From assembly GCA_021793115.1 (NCBI GenBank), contig JAJYTJ010000047.1, forward strand, positions 1 to 23,932: a stretch of DNA of 23,932 nucleotides. Direction: 5' to 3'. Positions 7,539 to 14,152 of the stretch are shown piece by piece (the stretch's first letter is position 1; every line of letters starts with the position of its first letter). The position numbers were made by a program, and so were the translations under genes. The notes beneath the pieces are model-generated. The model saw only the letters and a list, made by a program, of their open reading frames with translations, had not been told where the DNA came from and searched no databases. This stretch comes from Actinomycetes bacterium (lineage in GTDB: Bacteria; Actinomycetota; Actinomycetes; Actinomycetales; Cellulomonadaceae).

Positions 7539-8374
7539 GGGAGGATCCCCTTCTGGAGCATCTGCAGGGAGATGACGACGAGGACGACGACGAAGACGAG
7601 CCGCAGGGTCCGGCTCGCCACCCGCCCCAGCACGCGGGCGCCGAGGGTGGCGCCGAGGAGCACGCCGATGGCCACCGGGGCGGCGATGACCGGGTCGATC
7701 TGGCCGCGGACGAAGTAGACGGTCGCGCTCGCGGCGGCCGTCACGCCGATCATGAAGTTGCTGGTGGCCGAGGACACCTTCATGGGCAGGTGCATCGCGC
7801 TGTCCATGGCCGGCACCTTGAGGGCGCCCGAGCCGATGCCGAGCAGCGCGCTCACCAGCCCGGCGATGTACATGAGGAACAGGCCGAGCTTGGTCCGGAC
7901 GACCTTGTAGGCGACCTCGCGCCCCTCGGCCTGGTCGTAGTACGAGCCGTGGAGGTTGAAGTAGTTGGCGATCCGGTCGTTCGACTCGGTGAGCGGATGG
8001 TCGGCGTGCCGGCGCCGGAAGGTGGTGAACGACGAGTAGGCGAGGACGAGCCCGAAGACGATGAACAGGACGCGGGTGGGGAAGACCGTTGTCAGGTACG
8101 CCCCGCTCACCGCCCCGGTCACCGTGGCGAGCTCCAGGAACATCCCGGCCCGCAGGTTCGTCATGCGCTCCCGCACGTAGGCGGCGGCCGCGCCGCTCGA
8201 GGTGGCGATGACCGAGACGATGCTCGCGCCGATCGCCAGTCGGATGTCCACGTGGTAGAGCAGCGTGAGGACGGGAACAATCACCACCCCGCCGCCGAGC
8301 CCGACGAGCGAGCCGAGGAGGCCGGCCGCGACGGAGATCAACGCCAGGGAGGCCACGAAGTCGAACGGCGTCAT
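7535..8374 (-). CDS. TauE/SafE family transporter (sulfite/organosulfonate exporter type)
   Basis: 279 aa polytopic permease. The two half-repeats of the family are visible: GLLGSLVGLGGGVVIVPVLTLLYHVDIRLAIGASIVSV at 18-55 and GLVSALLGIGSGALKVPAMDSAMHLPMKVSSATSNFMIG in the second half. Between them is a soluble loop with NYFNLHGSYYDQAEG, typical of TauE proteins paired with DUF1634. The ATG at 8374 has no Shine-Dalgarno; the upstream strand reads TACAAT, six bases, then ATG, so the transcript is probably leaderless. First gene of the operon TauE-DUF1634-GntR. Family members export sulfite, sulfoacetate or similar small anions; the actual substrate here is not known. Confidence 0.9.
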   Translation of the reverse strand: MTPFDFVASLALISVAAGLLGSLVGLGGGVVIVPVLTLLYHVDIRLAIGASIVSVIATSSGAAAAYVRERMTNLRAGMFLELATVTGAVSGAYLTTVFPTRVLFIVFGLVLAYSSFTTFRRRHADHPLTESNDRIANYFNLHGSYYDQAEGREVAYKVVRTKLGLFLMYIAGLVSALLGIGSGALKVPAMDSAMHLPMKVSSATSNFMIGVTAAASATVYFVRGQIDPVIAAPVAIGVLLGATLGARVLGRVASRTLRLVFVVVLVVISLQMLQKGILP

Positions 8375-8380
8375 AGTCCG

Positions 8381-8392
8381 ATTGTACGTACA
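8381..8392 (-). promoter_or_regulatory. Promoter -10 with overlapping GntR-type operator for TauE operon
   Basis: On the minus strand the hexamer TACAAT (8386-8381) is followed by six bases and the ATG of TauE, placing the predicted transcript start on the A of ATG. The perfect palindrome TGTACGTACA (8383-8392) overlaps the hexamer, so a bound repressor would block the polymerase. The centre of the site fits HutC/UTRA operators (GT...AC half-sites). No good -35 is visible. The GntR/UTRA protein encoded by the same operon is the obvious binder. Confidence 0.6.
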
Positions 8393-8449
8393 TTTCGTCG
8401 TGCCGCTCGCCAGCCCCTCGACCGGGGGCTCGGCGTGCTCGTCGCCCGG

Positions 8450-9145
8450 CTACGAGCGGGCGGTCGCGCGGTCGATCCCCAGGAAGCGGCGCAGTGCCGG
8501 CGCGCCCTCCACCGAGACCGGGGCCTGCGGCCGGACGAACGTCGCGGGCGTCACCGTCACGCGCTGCTCGTCGACCCCGACCTTGCCCTCGCGCGTGCGC
8601 TGCACGATGCGTTGACGGCCGTCGTCGACGTAGCCGACCTTGCGGCTCACCGCCGCCGAGGCGTGGTTGCCGACGATGTAGCCGGACTCGCACCGGTCGG
8701 CGCCGAGCTCGTCGAACGCGAACCCCACGACGAGCTGCCGCATGAGCGTGCCGGTTCCCACCCCCTGGTGCGCCCGGCCCAGCCACGAGCCGGTCAGGAT
8801 GGAACGGGTCTGCGCGAAGTCGGTCGCGTGCGCGTCCTGCATGCCGACGAGGCGGCCGTCACGTCGGACGGCCAGCGCGAGCTGCCACTCGTCGGGCGCG
8901 CACGTGGCGCGCTGCGTCCACCACCACCGCAGCGAGCTCGTCGGGAACCCGTCGGGCGCGCCCGACGCGAACGGCTCCTCATGCCACGCGCTGAGGAACG
9001 GCATGGGCAGGCCGGGCACCTGGATCCCGGCGTGCACCAGCTCGACGAGCTCGGGGAAGTCCTCGTCGCGCAGCACGCGGAGCTCCAGCGGGCCGCACGC
9101 GATCCGCAGCGCGAACGGCGGGAAGACGTCCTCGAGGGTGAGCAT
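8450..9145 (-). CDS. GNAT family N-acetyltransferase
   Basis: 231 aa, RimJ/RimL-like GNAT that would transfer an acetyl group from acetyl-CoA to an unknown amine. ELRVLRDEDFPELVELV at 20-36 is the usual beta1-alpha1; WQLALAVRRDGRLVGMQDAHA forms beta2-beta4; SWLGRAHQGVGTGTLMRQLVVGFAFDELGADR is motif A with the Q-G-V-G-T-G CoA pyrophosphate loop; and SGYIVGNHASAAVSRKVGYVDDGRQRIVQ is the motif B/C region. The start ATG at 9145 gives MLTLEDVFPPFALRI. The first 130 bp of the gene are repeated at 10024-10153 with about 9 mismatches. Divergently placed from nothing nearby; its 3' end is 75 bp from the TauE start. Confidence 0.9.
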   Translation of the reverse strand: MLTLEDVFPPFALRIACGPLELRVLRDEDFPELVELVHAGIQVPGLPMPFLSAWHEEPFASGAPDGFPTSSLRWWWTQRATCAPDEWQLALAVRRDGRLVGMQDAHATDFAQTRSILTGSWLGRAHQGVGTGTLMRQLVVGFAFDELGADRCESGYIVGNHASAAVSRKVGYVDDGRQRIVQRTREGKVGVDEQRVTVTPATFVRPQAPVSVEGAPALRRFLGIDRATARS

Positions 9146-9334
9146 GCTGCATCCTCGCCGACAGGACGGTCACCTGGGTGGCGGTCGGTCGCGCGGCGTC
9201 CCGCTAGTGGATCAGCGTCCCTGGCCGGACCGATGCCGGATCGGGCCTCGAGCAGTGTGTCGTGGGCGCGGTGTCCGAGGCTCCCGGACTGTTCCACCGT
9301 CGGCGAGGCGTCGGTTTCGCTCAGGGCTCAGGCG

Positions 9335-9751
9335 TCAGGCGAACGGGTCGATGAGCGTCAGGCCGGGGATGCCGGTGAAGTCGGCGGTGTTGCGGGTGGC
9401 CAGTGTGGCGTCCTGGGACACGCAGGTCCCGGCGATCTCGGCGTCGGCGAGGCTGATCGGCCGCCCGGCTTTCTCGCGGTGGACCAGGACGGCCGCGGCC
9501 GCCTGTGCGGCGGGTAGGTCGTAGACGAGGATCGTGTCGGCGTAAGACTCGAGCAGCTGGTGCCAGCGGCCGGTCAGGGTGCGCTGCCGTCGTCCGTCCG
9601 GCAGGCGGCTCAGGCCTCGCGCGATCTCCTGGACCGTCACGACGCTGATCGTCACCTCGCTCTGGTCGAGCGCGGCCGCCCACGTGAGCACGCCCGGGTC
9701 GGGCTTGTCCTTCATGAGCTCGGAGACGACGTTGGTGTCGGCGACGATCAC
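9335..9751 (-). CDS. vapC: PIN-domain toxin (VapC/FitB type)
   Basis: 138 aa PIN-domain ribonuclease, toxin of a type II toxin-antitoxin pair. The acidic active-site residues are all there: D5 in MIVADTNVVSELM, E42 in VVTVQEIARG, D in PISLADAEIAGTC and D in LATRNTADFTGI. These chelate Mg2+/Mn2+ for cleavage of RNA, usually tRNA in this family. The start is a GTG that overlaps the antitoxin stop as GTGA, the normal coupling for such pairs. The DTNVVSEL start and NTADF end fit the FitB branch best. Confidence 0.93.
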   Translation of the reverse strand: MIVADTNVVSELMKDKPDPGVLTWAAALDQSEVTISVVTVQEIARGLSRLPDGRRQRTLTGRWHQLLESYADTILVYDLPAAQAAAAVLVHREKAGRPISLADAEIAGTCVSQDATLATRNTADFTGIPGLTLIDPFA

Positions 9752-9984
9752 ACGAGATCCACGTCACGCGAGGCGTCGGTGCGCTCCGGCAGGTCGAGAT
9801 CGACGCCGCCGTCAGCCGCGAAGGCCTGGTGCAGCGAGATGAGAATGTTCGACTCGGGACGGCCCGTCGTGGCGTCGAGGATGGCCCGGACCTCAGCTTC
9901 GACCGATCGCCCATGACTCGCCGCTCGTTCGCGCAGCCGGGCGTGGGTGCGCTCGTTGAGCTGACGGATCGTCAGAGTTCCCAT
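9748..9984 (-). CDS. vapB: FitA-like ribbon-helix-helix antitoxin
   Basis: 78 aa antitoxin. The N-terminus MGTLTIRQLNERTHARLRERAASHGRSVEAEVRAIL is a FitA-type ribbon-helix-helix, with the typical HGRSxExExRxIL ending; the rest would wrap around the PIN toxin. I chose the ATG at 9984 rather than the upstream in-frame GTG at 9993 because an AGGAGG Shine-Dalgarno lies 8 bases before the ATG and would overlap the GTG. Its stop overlaps the toxin start by 4 bp. Such antitoxins repress their own promoter, with or without the toxin. Confidence 0.9.
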   Translation of the reverse strand: MGTLTIRQLNERTHARLRERAASHGRSVEAEVRAILDATTGRPESNILISLHQAFAADGGVDLDLPERTDASRDVDLV

Positions 9985-10006
9985 CCTGATCACCTCCTGA
10001 CAGCAA

Positions 10007-10014
10007 TGCTAGCA
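10007..10014. promoter_or_regulatory. Possible operator/-10 region of the toxin-antitoxin pair
   Basis: Eight-base palindrome TGCTAGCA 23 bp upstream of the antitoxin ATG on the minus strand. The same bases contain TAGCAT, a plausible actinobacterial -10 located the right distance before the AGGAGG. No -35 is seen and the site is short, so this is a weak call. Confidence 0.35.
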
Positions 10015-10023
10015 CTCCTGGTC

Positions 10024-10153
10024 GCACCTGGATCCCATCGCGCACCAGCTCGACGAGCTCGGGGAAGTCGTCGTCGCGCAGCACCCGCAGCTCCAGCGGG
10101 CCGCACGTGATCCGCAGCGCGAACGGCGGGAAGAGGTCCTCGAGGGTGGGCAT
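10024..10153 (-). pseudogene. Truncated duplicate of the GNAT gene 5' end
   Basis: From an ATG at 10153 the frame reads MPTLEDLFPPFALRITCGPLELRVLRDDDFPELVELVRDGIQV, nearly identical to residues 1-43 of the GNAT encoded at 8450-9145. At the DNA level 10024-10153 aligns with 9016-9145 over 130 bp without gaps and with about 9 differences. After that the similarity stops abruptly and the frame runs on in unrelated residues into the antitoxin gene, so no acetyltransferase can be made. Weak similarity continues some 12 bases upstream of both ATGs. The toxin-antitoxin pair lies between the full and broken copies. Confidence 0.85.
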
Positions 10154-10239
10154 GCCGCGCCCTCGCGGAGGGCGGGTGTGTGTGGACGCCGGTTTGCCGT
10201 CGGGATCATCCGCCTCGGCAATCCGGGTGGGGGCTCCGC

Positions 10240-11202
10240 TCAGTGCTGCGGTCGCCAGGTGGTCGACCGCCGGGCAGCCTCGAAGACCGCTTCGACCGTG
10301 GAGTCCTTGAGAACGACCGGTCTGGAGCGCAGCCAGCCGGTCAGCGCCATGCGGTTCACGACGACGACGTCCGCCGGCTGCTGCTTGATGGTGATGTCGT
10401 CGGCTCCGACGGGTACGACGACCCCGGTGACAGCGACCGGGAAGCCGCACGCCGCCGTCAGGTACCGGCCGGCCCGCAGGGCCTCGTGGCGCGAGTTGCG
10501 GACGTACGGCTGCTGCTGGCCGTTCACGCGGAAGGCGTTGTCCCGGACCCAGATGCGGGCGCCCGGGTGATGCTTGGCGTTGAGGCTGAACACGCCACCG
10601 GGTCCGACGACGAGGTGGTCGATGTCCGAGCCGTTCTCCCCGACCGGGATGGCGTGCAGGAACTTCCACCGTGGGTCCTTCTTCGCCAGCTTCTCGAGCC
10701 GGGCCGCGACCTTCTCTTCCCCGTCGGCGCCGATGCGCCACGCCCGCTCGTCGGTGTGCACACCCAGCACCCGGGCGACGAAGGTCCGGACCGGCGCGGC
10801 CTGCTTCAGGGCGACCGCCTGCTCTCGTGCCATCTCGCCGGCTCGGTGAGACGCGAGGTCGTCCCACGGTGCCGGTGCGGCCGGAGTCGACTCCGGGAGC
10901 TCTGGCGTGGCGGCCGGTGACTCGTCGTCCGCCTCGGTCGACATCGCCGTGTCCGGGGCCGGTTCAGCGACGCCCGACGGAGCAAGCGGAGGCCGAGGCG
11001 GCGCGGCGTCCGCCGCCACGTTGTCGCCGGTGGCGAGCCACTGGTCGATCGCCGCGCGAAGGTCGATGATCCGCTCCGGGACGTCGACGTGATCCTCGCC
11101 TGTCAGCAGGTCGCGCCACCCGACCGCGGTCCCGTCGCCGTCGTGGACGTAGAGCCTGTCCTTGCCGTACCGACGCCAACGCTGCACTTCCCATGCCCCC
11201 AT
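10240..11202 (-). CDS. NERD domain (nuclease-related) protein
   Basis: 320 aa from the ATG at 11202; an in-frame GTG at 11262 would add 20 residues, but MGAWEVQRWRRYGKDRLYVH looks like a natural start. Residues 1-57 form a small conserved N-terminal domain (RWRRYGKDRLYV..., VGWRDLLTG). Residues 60-115 are a low-complexity Ala/Pro/Glu linker. The NERD domain spans ~157-270: GADGEEKVAARLEKL, then GSDIDHLVVGPGGVFSLNAKHH with D193, D195 and K210, a PD-(D/E)xK-like active-site arrangement. No helicase or kinase domain is attached. NERD proteins are predicted nucleases often found on plasmids and in accessory regions; what this one cuts is unknown. Confidence 0.88.
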   Translation of the reverse strand: MGAWEVQRWRRYGKDRLYVHDGDGTAVGWRDLLTGEDHVDVPERIIDLRAAIDQWLATGDNVAADAAPPRPPLAPSGVAEPAPDTAMSTEADDESPAATPELPESTPAAPAPWDDLASHRAGEMAREQAVALKQAAPVRTFVARVLGVHTDERAWRIGADGEEKVAARLEKLAKKDPRWKFLHAIPVGENGSDIDHLVVGPGGVFSLNAKHHPGARIWVRDNAFRVNGQQQPYVRNSRHEALRAGRYLTAACGFPVAVTGVVVPVGADDITIKQQPADVVVVNRMALTGWLRSRPVVLKDSTVEAVFEAARRSTTWRPQH

Positions 11203-11325
11203 GAGTGCTGTATCGGCGCCGGCGCGGCGACACACGAGGCGAGCGGGCAGCGACGAGCCCACGAGAAGCGACGTCTCGGCAGGCGGCCCCGCAACCTGCC
11301 GCGCCGGACTGCGTGCAGGCAGGGC

Positions 11326-11610
11326 CTAGGCGATGGTCCAAGGGTGTCGGCGATCGCGATTCGCCTTGAGGAGAACCCCCTCGTCGCGAAGCGTCTGCGC
11401 CGCCCACCGGACGTCGTACTGCCACGTGAAGAAGAGGTCGTCCGCGTCGCGAAGGTCCTCCTCGTGGTGTGCCCAGATGTGCCGGCACACGTCCACGGGT
11501 CCAGCTGAACCGCCGCTGGCTCGCAGTGCTTCAAGCACCCATTCACGCAAGACCGCCTTCGCCGCCACGGCCCGAGCTTCGCAGCAGGACGATCGGCAAG
11601 CTAGAGCCAT
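11326..11610 (-). CDS. Small hypothetical protein, probable winged-helix fold
   Basis: 94 aa from the ATG at 11610. The body, from AVLREWVLEALRASGG to LLKANRDRRHPWTIA, has the composition of a real protein: a first helix, VDVCRHIWAHHEEDLRD, then FFTWQYDVRWAAQTLRDEGVL and a short C-terminal strand, which together suggest a compact helix-turn-helix with a wing. I recognise the W-Q-Y-D-x-R-W-A-A-Q pattern from short unnamed bacterial proteins but know no assigned function. The frame is open much further upstream, but that part looks like antisense noise; the exact start is uncertain because no Shine-Dalgarno is visible. Lies 123 bp upstream of the NERD gene on the same strand. Confidence 0.6.
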   Translation of the reverse strand: MALACRSSCCEARAVAAKAVLREWVLEALRASGGSAGPVDVCRHIWAHHEEDLRDADDLFFTWQYDVRWAAQTLRDEGVLLKANRDRRHPWTIA

Positions 11611-11877
11611 TCGAAGGACTGGGTTCCGGACCTGCGCCAGCAGGGCGTGGTCGGAGACCTTGGTGCGGTGTTCTTCCGGGCCAACGGCAGCTCTGACATC
11701 CCGGTCAACGATCGTTCGACGGGGATGCCGACCGACGAGCTGCGGCTGATCCGCACCCGTCTCCTCGTCGCCTCCGACCCCACCAAGGCCATCGGGCTGC
11801 GCGCTGCGCTCGACGCGGAGTTCATCACCGACCTGTTCACCGACGATGCAACCGCGAGGGCCGTACTCGACCGGTAG
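11602..11877 (+). pseudogene. Possible remnant of an unrecognised gene (plus strand)
   Basis: The plus frame after a TAG at 11602 reads SHSKDWVPDLRQQGVVGDLG, then AVFFRANGSSDIPVNDRS and MPTDELRLIRTRLLVASD, ending DAEFITDLFTDDATARAVLDR and a TAG. Residue composition is protein-like, unlike the Arg/Ala-rich shadows nearby, and a GTG at 11647 could start it. No Shine-Dalgarno, and I do not recognise the family. It could be a C-terminal fragment of a longer gene whose front was lost, or a short real gene of 76 aa. Confidence 0.35.
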
Positions 11878-11949
11878 GCAGCCGGCCTCGGTGGGGAGAT
11901 CGACCACCGCACCGGCGGCAGCAGGGACGGCCAGGGTGGTCCGAAGCTA

Positions 11950-12139
11950 TCGGTGCTACGAGCCTCACTTGGAGGTTGGTCCGGTGCCCTCGCGCGACGC
12001 CGGTGAGCGCGTCCACCGCGCCGGTGTTCGGCTCGAGCGGCAGCGCGGTGGCGCTCGTGTCGTCGGCCAGCAGGCGCGAGTGCCCGTCGGCGTCGGTGAC
12101 GCACAGGCGCTGTGAGCTGATCAGCACGGCGCGGCGAGC
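11950..12139 (-). pseudogene. Possible remnant of an unrecognised gene (minus strand)
   Basis: Just after the NmrA-like gene stop, the minus frame reads ARRAVLISSQRLCVTDADG, HSRLLADDTSATALPLEPN and TGAVDALTGVARGHRTNLQ, with G/C-ending codons and a protein-like mix of residues. It then degrades into Arg/Pro/Gly-rich noise. A GTG at 12127 could be a start. I take it as a fragment of a lost gene; family not recognised. Together with the plus-strand fragment it fills the otherwise gene-free stretch 11611-12162. Confidence 0.3.
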
Positions 12140-12162
12140 CGGCCCGAGTGGTGGGGCGGTGC

Positions 12163-12915
12163 TCAGCCGCGGACGACGTTGGCGGTGGCCCACGTCGTCC
12201 AGTCGACCCCCCTGACCAGCGCGTCCGGGCCGGGGAGCACCGAGCCGGCCGCCATGCTCGCCGGTGCCGGGCCGGCCTCCACCTGAACGTCGTCGCCACG
12301 CAGCTGCGCCCATCGGCGGACCAGGTCGACCAGGTCCTCCCGGCGCGGTCCGGCCACTTCGACGTCGCTCTCGTGGTCGTCGGTGGCGAGCTCGAGCAGA
12401 AGGCGCGCCACTTCCGCCGAGGCCACCGGCTGGGTCGGCATCTGCATCACCTGCGCCCGGCCGCCTCGGCGCGCACGCGCCAGCACCTGACCGGGGAACT
12501 CGTGGAACTGGGTCGCACGGAGCACCCGCGCTGCCGGGGCGTGCTGCCGGGTCGCACGCTCGTGCGCCAGAGTCGCCACGTACCACCCGTAGTCCTGGCT
12601 CCGGTCGACGCCGACGATCGACAGCACCACCGTCCGCTGCACACCCGCGGCCCACGCCGCCGCACCGAGGTTCGCCGCCACCCGGGTGAAGAAGTCGACC
12701 GCCTCGTCCTCGTCCATGGACGGCGACCGGGTCACGTCGATCACCACGCCCACACCCCTGAGCCGGTCCCCGATCGACCCGGGGTCGGTCAGGTCCACCC
12801 CGCTCGCCCGGCTGAGGCTCACCACCTCAAGCCCGGCGTCCGAGGCGAGCTGGACCACCTGCGAGCCGATCAGGCCGGTCGCACCCGCCACCGCAATCCG
12901 CCGCACCGTCGTCAC
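12163..12915 (-). CDS. NmrA-like/SDR NAD(P)-binding protein
   Basis: 250 aa from the GTG at 12915. The N-terminus RIAVAGATGLIGSQVVQLASDAGLEVVSLSR is a Rossmann beta-alpha-beta with the GATGxxG loop of atypical/NmrA-like short-chain dehydrogenases. VGVVIDVTRSPSMDEDEA, GVQRTVVLSIVGVDRSQDYGWYVATLAHE and VLRATQFHEFPGQ follow, the last two lying where the active-site Ser/Tyr region and the substrate loop occur; the YxxxK motif is replaced by YVATLAHE, common in NmrA-like NAD(P)H sensors. So it may bind NADP(H) without being a classical dehydrogenase. A TAGCCT hexamer 7 bases upstream of the GTG and the lack of a Shine-Dalgarno suggest a leaderless start. Confidence 0.85.
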   Translation of the reverse strand: MTTVRRIAVAGATGLIGSQVVQLASDAGLEVVSLSRASGVDLTDPGSIGDRLRGVGVVIDVTRSPSMDEDEAVDFFTRVAANLGAAAWAAGVQRTVVLSIVGVDRSQDYGWYVATLAHERATRQHAPAARVLRATQFHEFPGQVLARARRGGRAQVMQMPTQPVASAEVARLLLELATDDHESDVEVAGPRREDLVDLVRRWAQLRGDDVQVEAGPAPASMAAGSVLPGPDALVRGVDWTTWATANVVRG

Positions 12916-13197
12916 CGGATCGAGGCTAGCCCGTCGTTCGGCGCCGCTCAGATGTCCCCTGGTGCGCGCCTGGCGCGCCACGGCCTGTCAGCTGACGCGG
13001 GGCTCAGGCGCCAAGGATCGCGGCCGGGATGACACCCCCACACCCCAGACCGCCTCGAACGAGCCCAAGAGTTCAACCAGCGCAGCCCTGAGTCGATCGG
13101 ATCGGGGTTAAGGCACGTATAGGCACGAGCCGACCAGCAGGGGGTCTCAAGGAGGTCCGTCAGAGCATCTGCAACGCTCTGGCCTGCGGAAACGCGG
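12916..13197. other. Intergenic stretch between the NmrA-like gene and tRNA-Gly
   Basis: No convincing coding frame. On the minus strand it holds the presumed NmrA promoter (TAGCCT at 12923-12928). A 6-bp stem CAGAGC/GCTCTG with a 9-base loop at 13161-13181 lies 17 bp past the 3' end of the tRNA; it has no T-tract and is only a weak terminator candidate. I found no copy of the tRNA 3' end here that would mark an attachment site. Confidence 0.4.
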
Positions 13198-13268
13198 AGC
13201 GGGTGACGGGAATCGAACCCGCGCTCTCAGCTTGGGAAGCTGAAGTTCTACCATTGAACTACACCCGC
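13198..13268 (-). tRNA. tRNA-Gly (anticodon CCC)
   Basis: 71-nt cloverleaf on the minus strand. The acceptor stem GCGGGTG (13268-13262) pairs with CACCCGC (13205-13199), with discriminator T at 13198. D arm TAGTTCAATGGTAGAAC, anticodon stem TCAGC/GCTGA closing the loop TTCCCAA, so the anticodon is CCC reading GGG, and T arm GCGGGTTCGATTCCCGT. The CCA end is not encoded (CCG follows). A 7-bp hairpin lies directly upstream. Confidence 0.97.
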
Positions 13269-13270
13269 GT

Positions 13271-13290
13271 GACCAGCATGTTCGCTGGTC
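13271..13290. other. Hairpin directly upstream of tRNA-Gly
   Basis: Perfect inverted repeat GACCAGC (13271-13277) and GCTGGTC (13284-13290) with a 6-base loop. It starts 2 bp from the 5' end of the tRNA on the minus strand and would sit in the 5' leader of the precursor. It may help RNase P processing or be chance; no promoter is evident next to it. Confidence 0.5.
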
Positions 13291-13423
13291 CTACGCCCGC
13301 GGGCCGGTCGGGCTCGTCGAACGCGCCGCCCATGCTAGCCCATGCCCCGCCGGGCCCGCGGTGACGATCGTCGCCCCTCGCCGACCGCCCTGGCGGTGGA
13401 CGCGGCCGGGCATGACGCGCGCA

Positions 13424-14086
13424 TCACGTAGGCATGGTCCGCGCACGGAGCCCATCGAGCGCCGTGGCGGCGTGGAGGGCCGCCGCCCGCGGGCGTCGCG
13501 GCGGCAGCAGTGTGGCCCGCAGCGCTGGGGCAAAGGTGCGCACCAGCTCGTCGGGCGCCATGGCCGCGACGACACGCAGCCGCAGCACGTACCGGGTGAC
13601 GACGATCCCGGCGACCTGCGTGCAGAACGCGGCCGCCCGCACCGTGGCGTCGGGCCCGCGCAGCCGCGCGGCGATGCGGGCCAGCAGCTCGTGCTCGAGC
13701 ATCTCGCGGAACAGGTCGGCCACCTCGGAGTCGTCCTGGATGCTGCCGAGCATCGTCACGAGTGGTGCCCCGGTCACCGGGTCGTCCCACAACGTCACGA
13801 GGTCGCGGAGCACCCGCTCGGGCAGGCCGTCCAGGTCCCCGTCGACGGCCCGGCCGATGGTCTCCGCCGGGTTGGCCGACGCGGTGACGGCCGCGGTGAA
13901 CAGGCGTCGCTTGGAGCCGAAGTAGTAGCTGACCAGGGCGGCGTCGACGCCCGCGGCGGCGGCCACGGTCCGCATCGTCACGGCGCGGTAGCCACCGGCG
14001 AGGAACTGGTGCCGGGCGGCCTGCAGGATCTGGCCCCGGGTGTCGGGCTTGCCCGCCCGGCGGCCGCGCGGCTCCCGATAATTCAT
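13424..14086 (-). CDS. TetR-family transcriptional regulator
   Basis: 220 aa from the ATG at 14086. The N-terminal DNA-binding domain reads TRGQILQAARHQFLAGGYRAVTMRTVAAAAGVDAALVSYYFGSKRRLFTAAV, a standard TetR three-helix domain with the YYFGSKRxLF signature ending the recognition helix. The C-terminal part (LPERVLRDLVTLWDDPVTGAPLVTML... and AAFCTQVAGIVVTRYVLRL) resembles the TetR_C ligand-binding domain seen in many actinobacterial repressors. It is divergent from the DHA2 MFS gene, 66 bp between the two starts, and so probably represses that exporter from the shared gap. Ligand unknown. Codon use continues into a long antisense frame opposite the MFS gene, which is not part of this gene. 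Confidence 0.93.
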   Translation of the reverse strand: MNYREPRGRRAGKPDTRGQILQAARHQFLAGGYRAVTMRTVAAAAGVDAALVSYYFGSKRRLFTAAVTASANPAETIGRAVDGDLDGLPERVLRDLVTLWDDPVTGAPLVTMLGSIQDDSEVADLFREMLEHELLARIAARLRGPDATVRAAAFCTQVAGIVVTRYVLRLRVVAAMAPDELVRTFAPALRATLLPPRRPRAAALHAATALDGLRARTMPT

Positions 14087-14152
14087 CACGGTTGAGATCC
14101 TAGGCCTCGGCACGGACCCTGAGCCGGTCAGACGCAGCCCGAGGGAGATCCC

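Noticed and set aside
13161..13181. CAGAGC/GCTCTG hairpin as a terminator of the tRNA transcript
   Set aside because: Stem of only 6 bp, 9-base loop and no T-tract; not strong enough to list as a terminator.
12900..13268. tRNA-Gly as integration site of an island
   Set aside because: I searched by eye for a second copy of the tRNA 3' end (GGGAATCGAAC on the plus strand) and found none in the window; no integrase gene is present either.
14087..14152. TetR operator around CCTAGG (14099-14104)
   Set aside because: Symmetry does not extend beyond the central six bases; a site is expected in this gap but cannot be pinned down.
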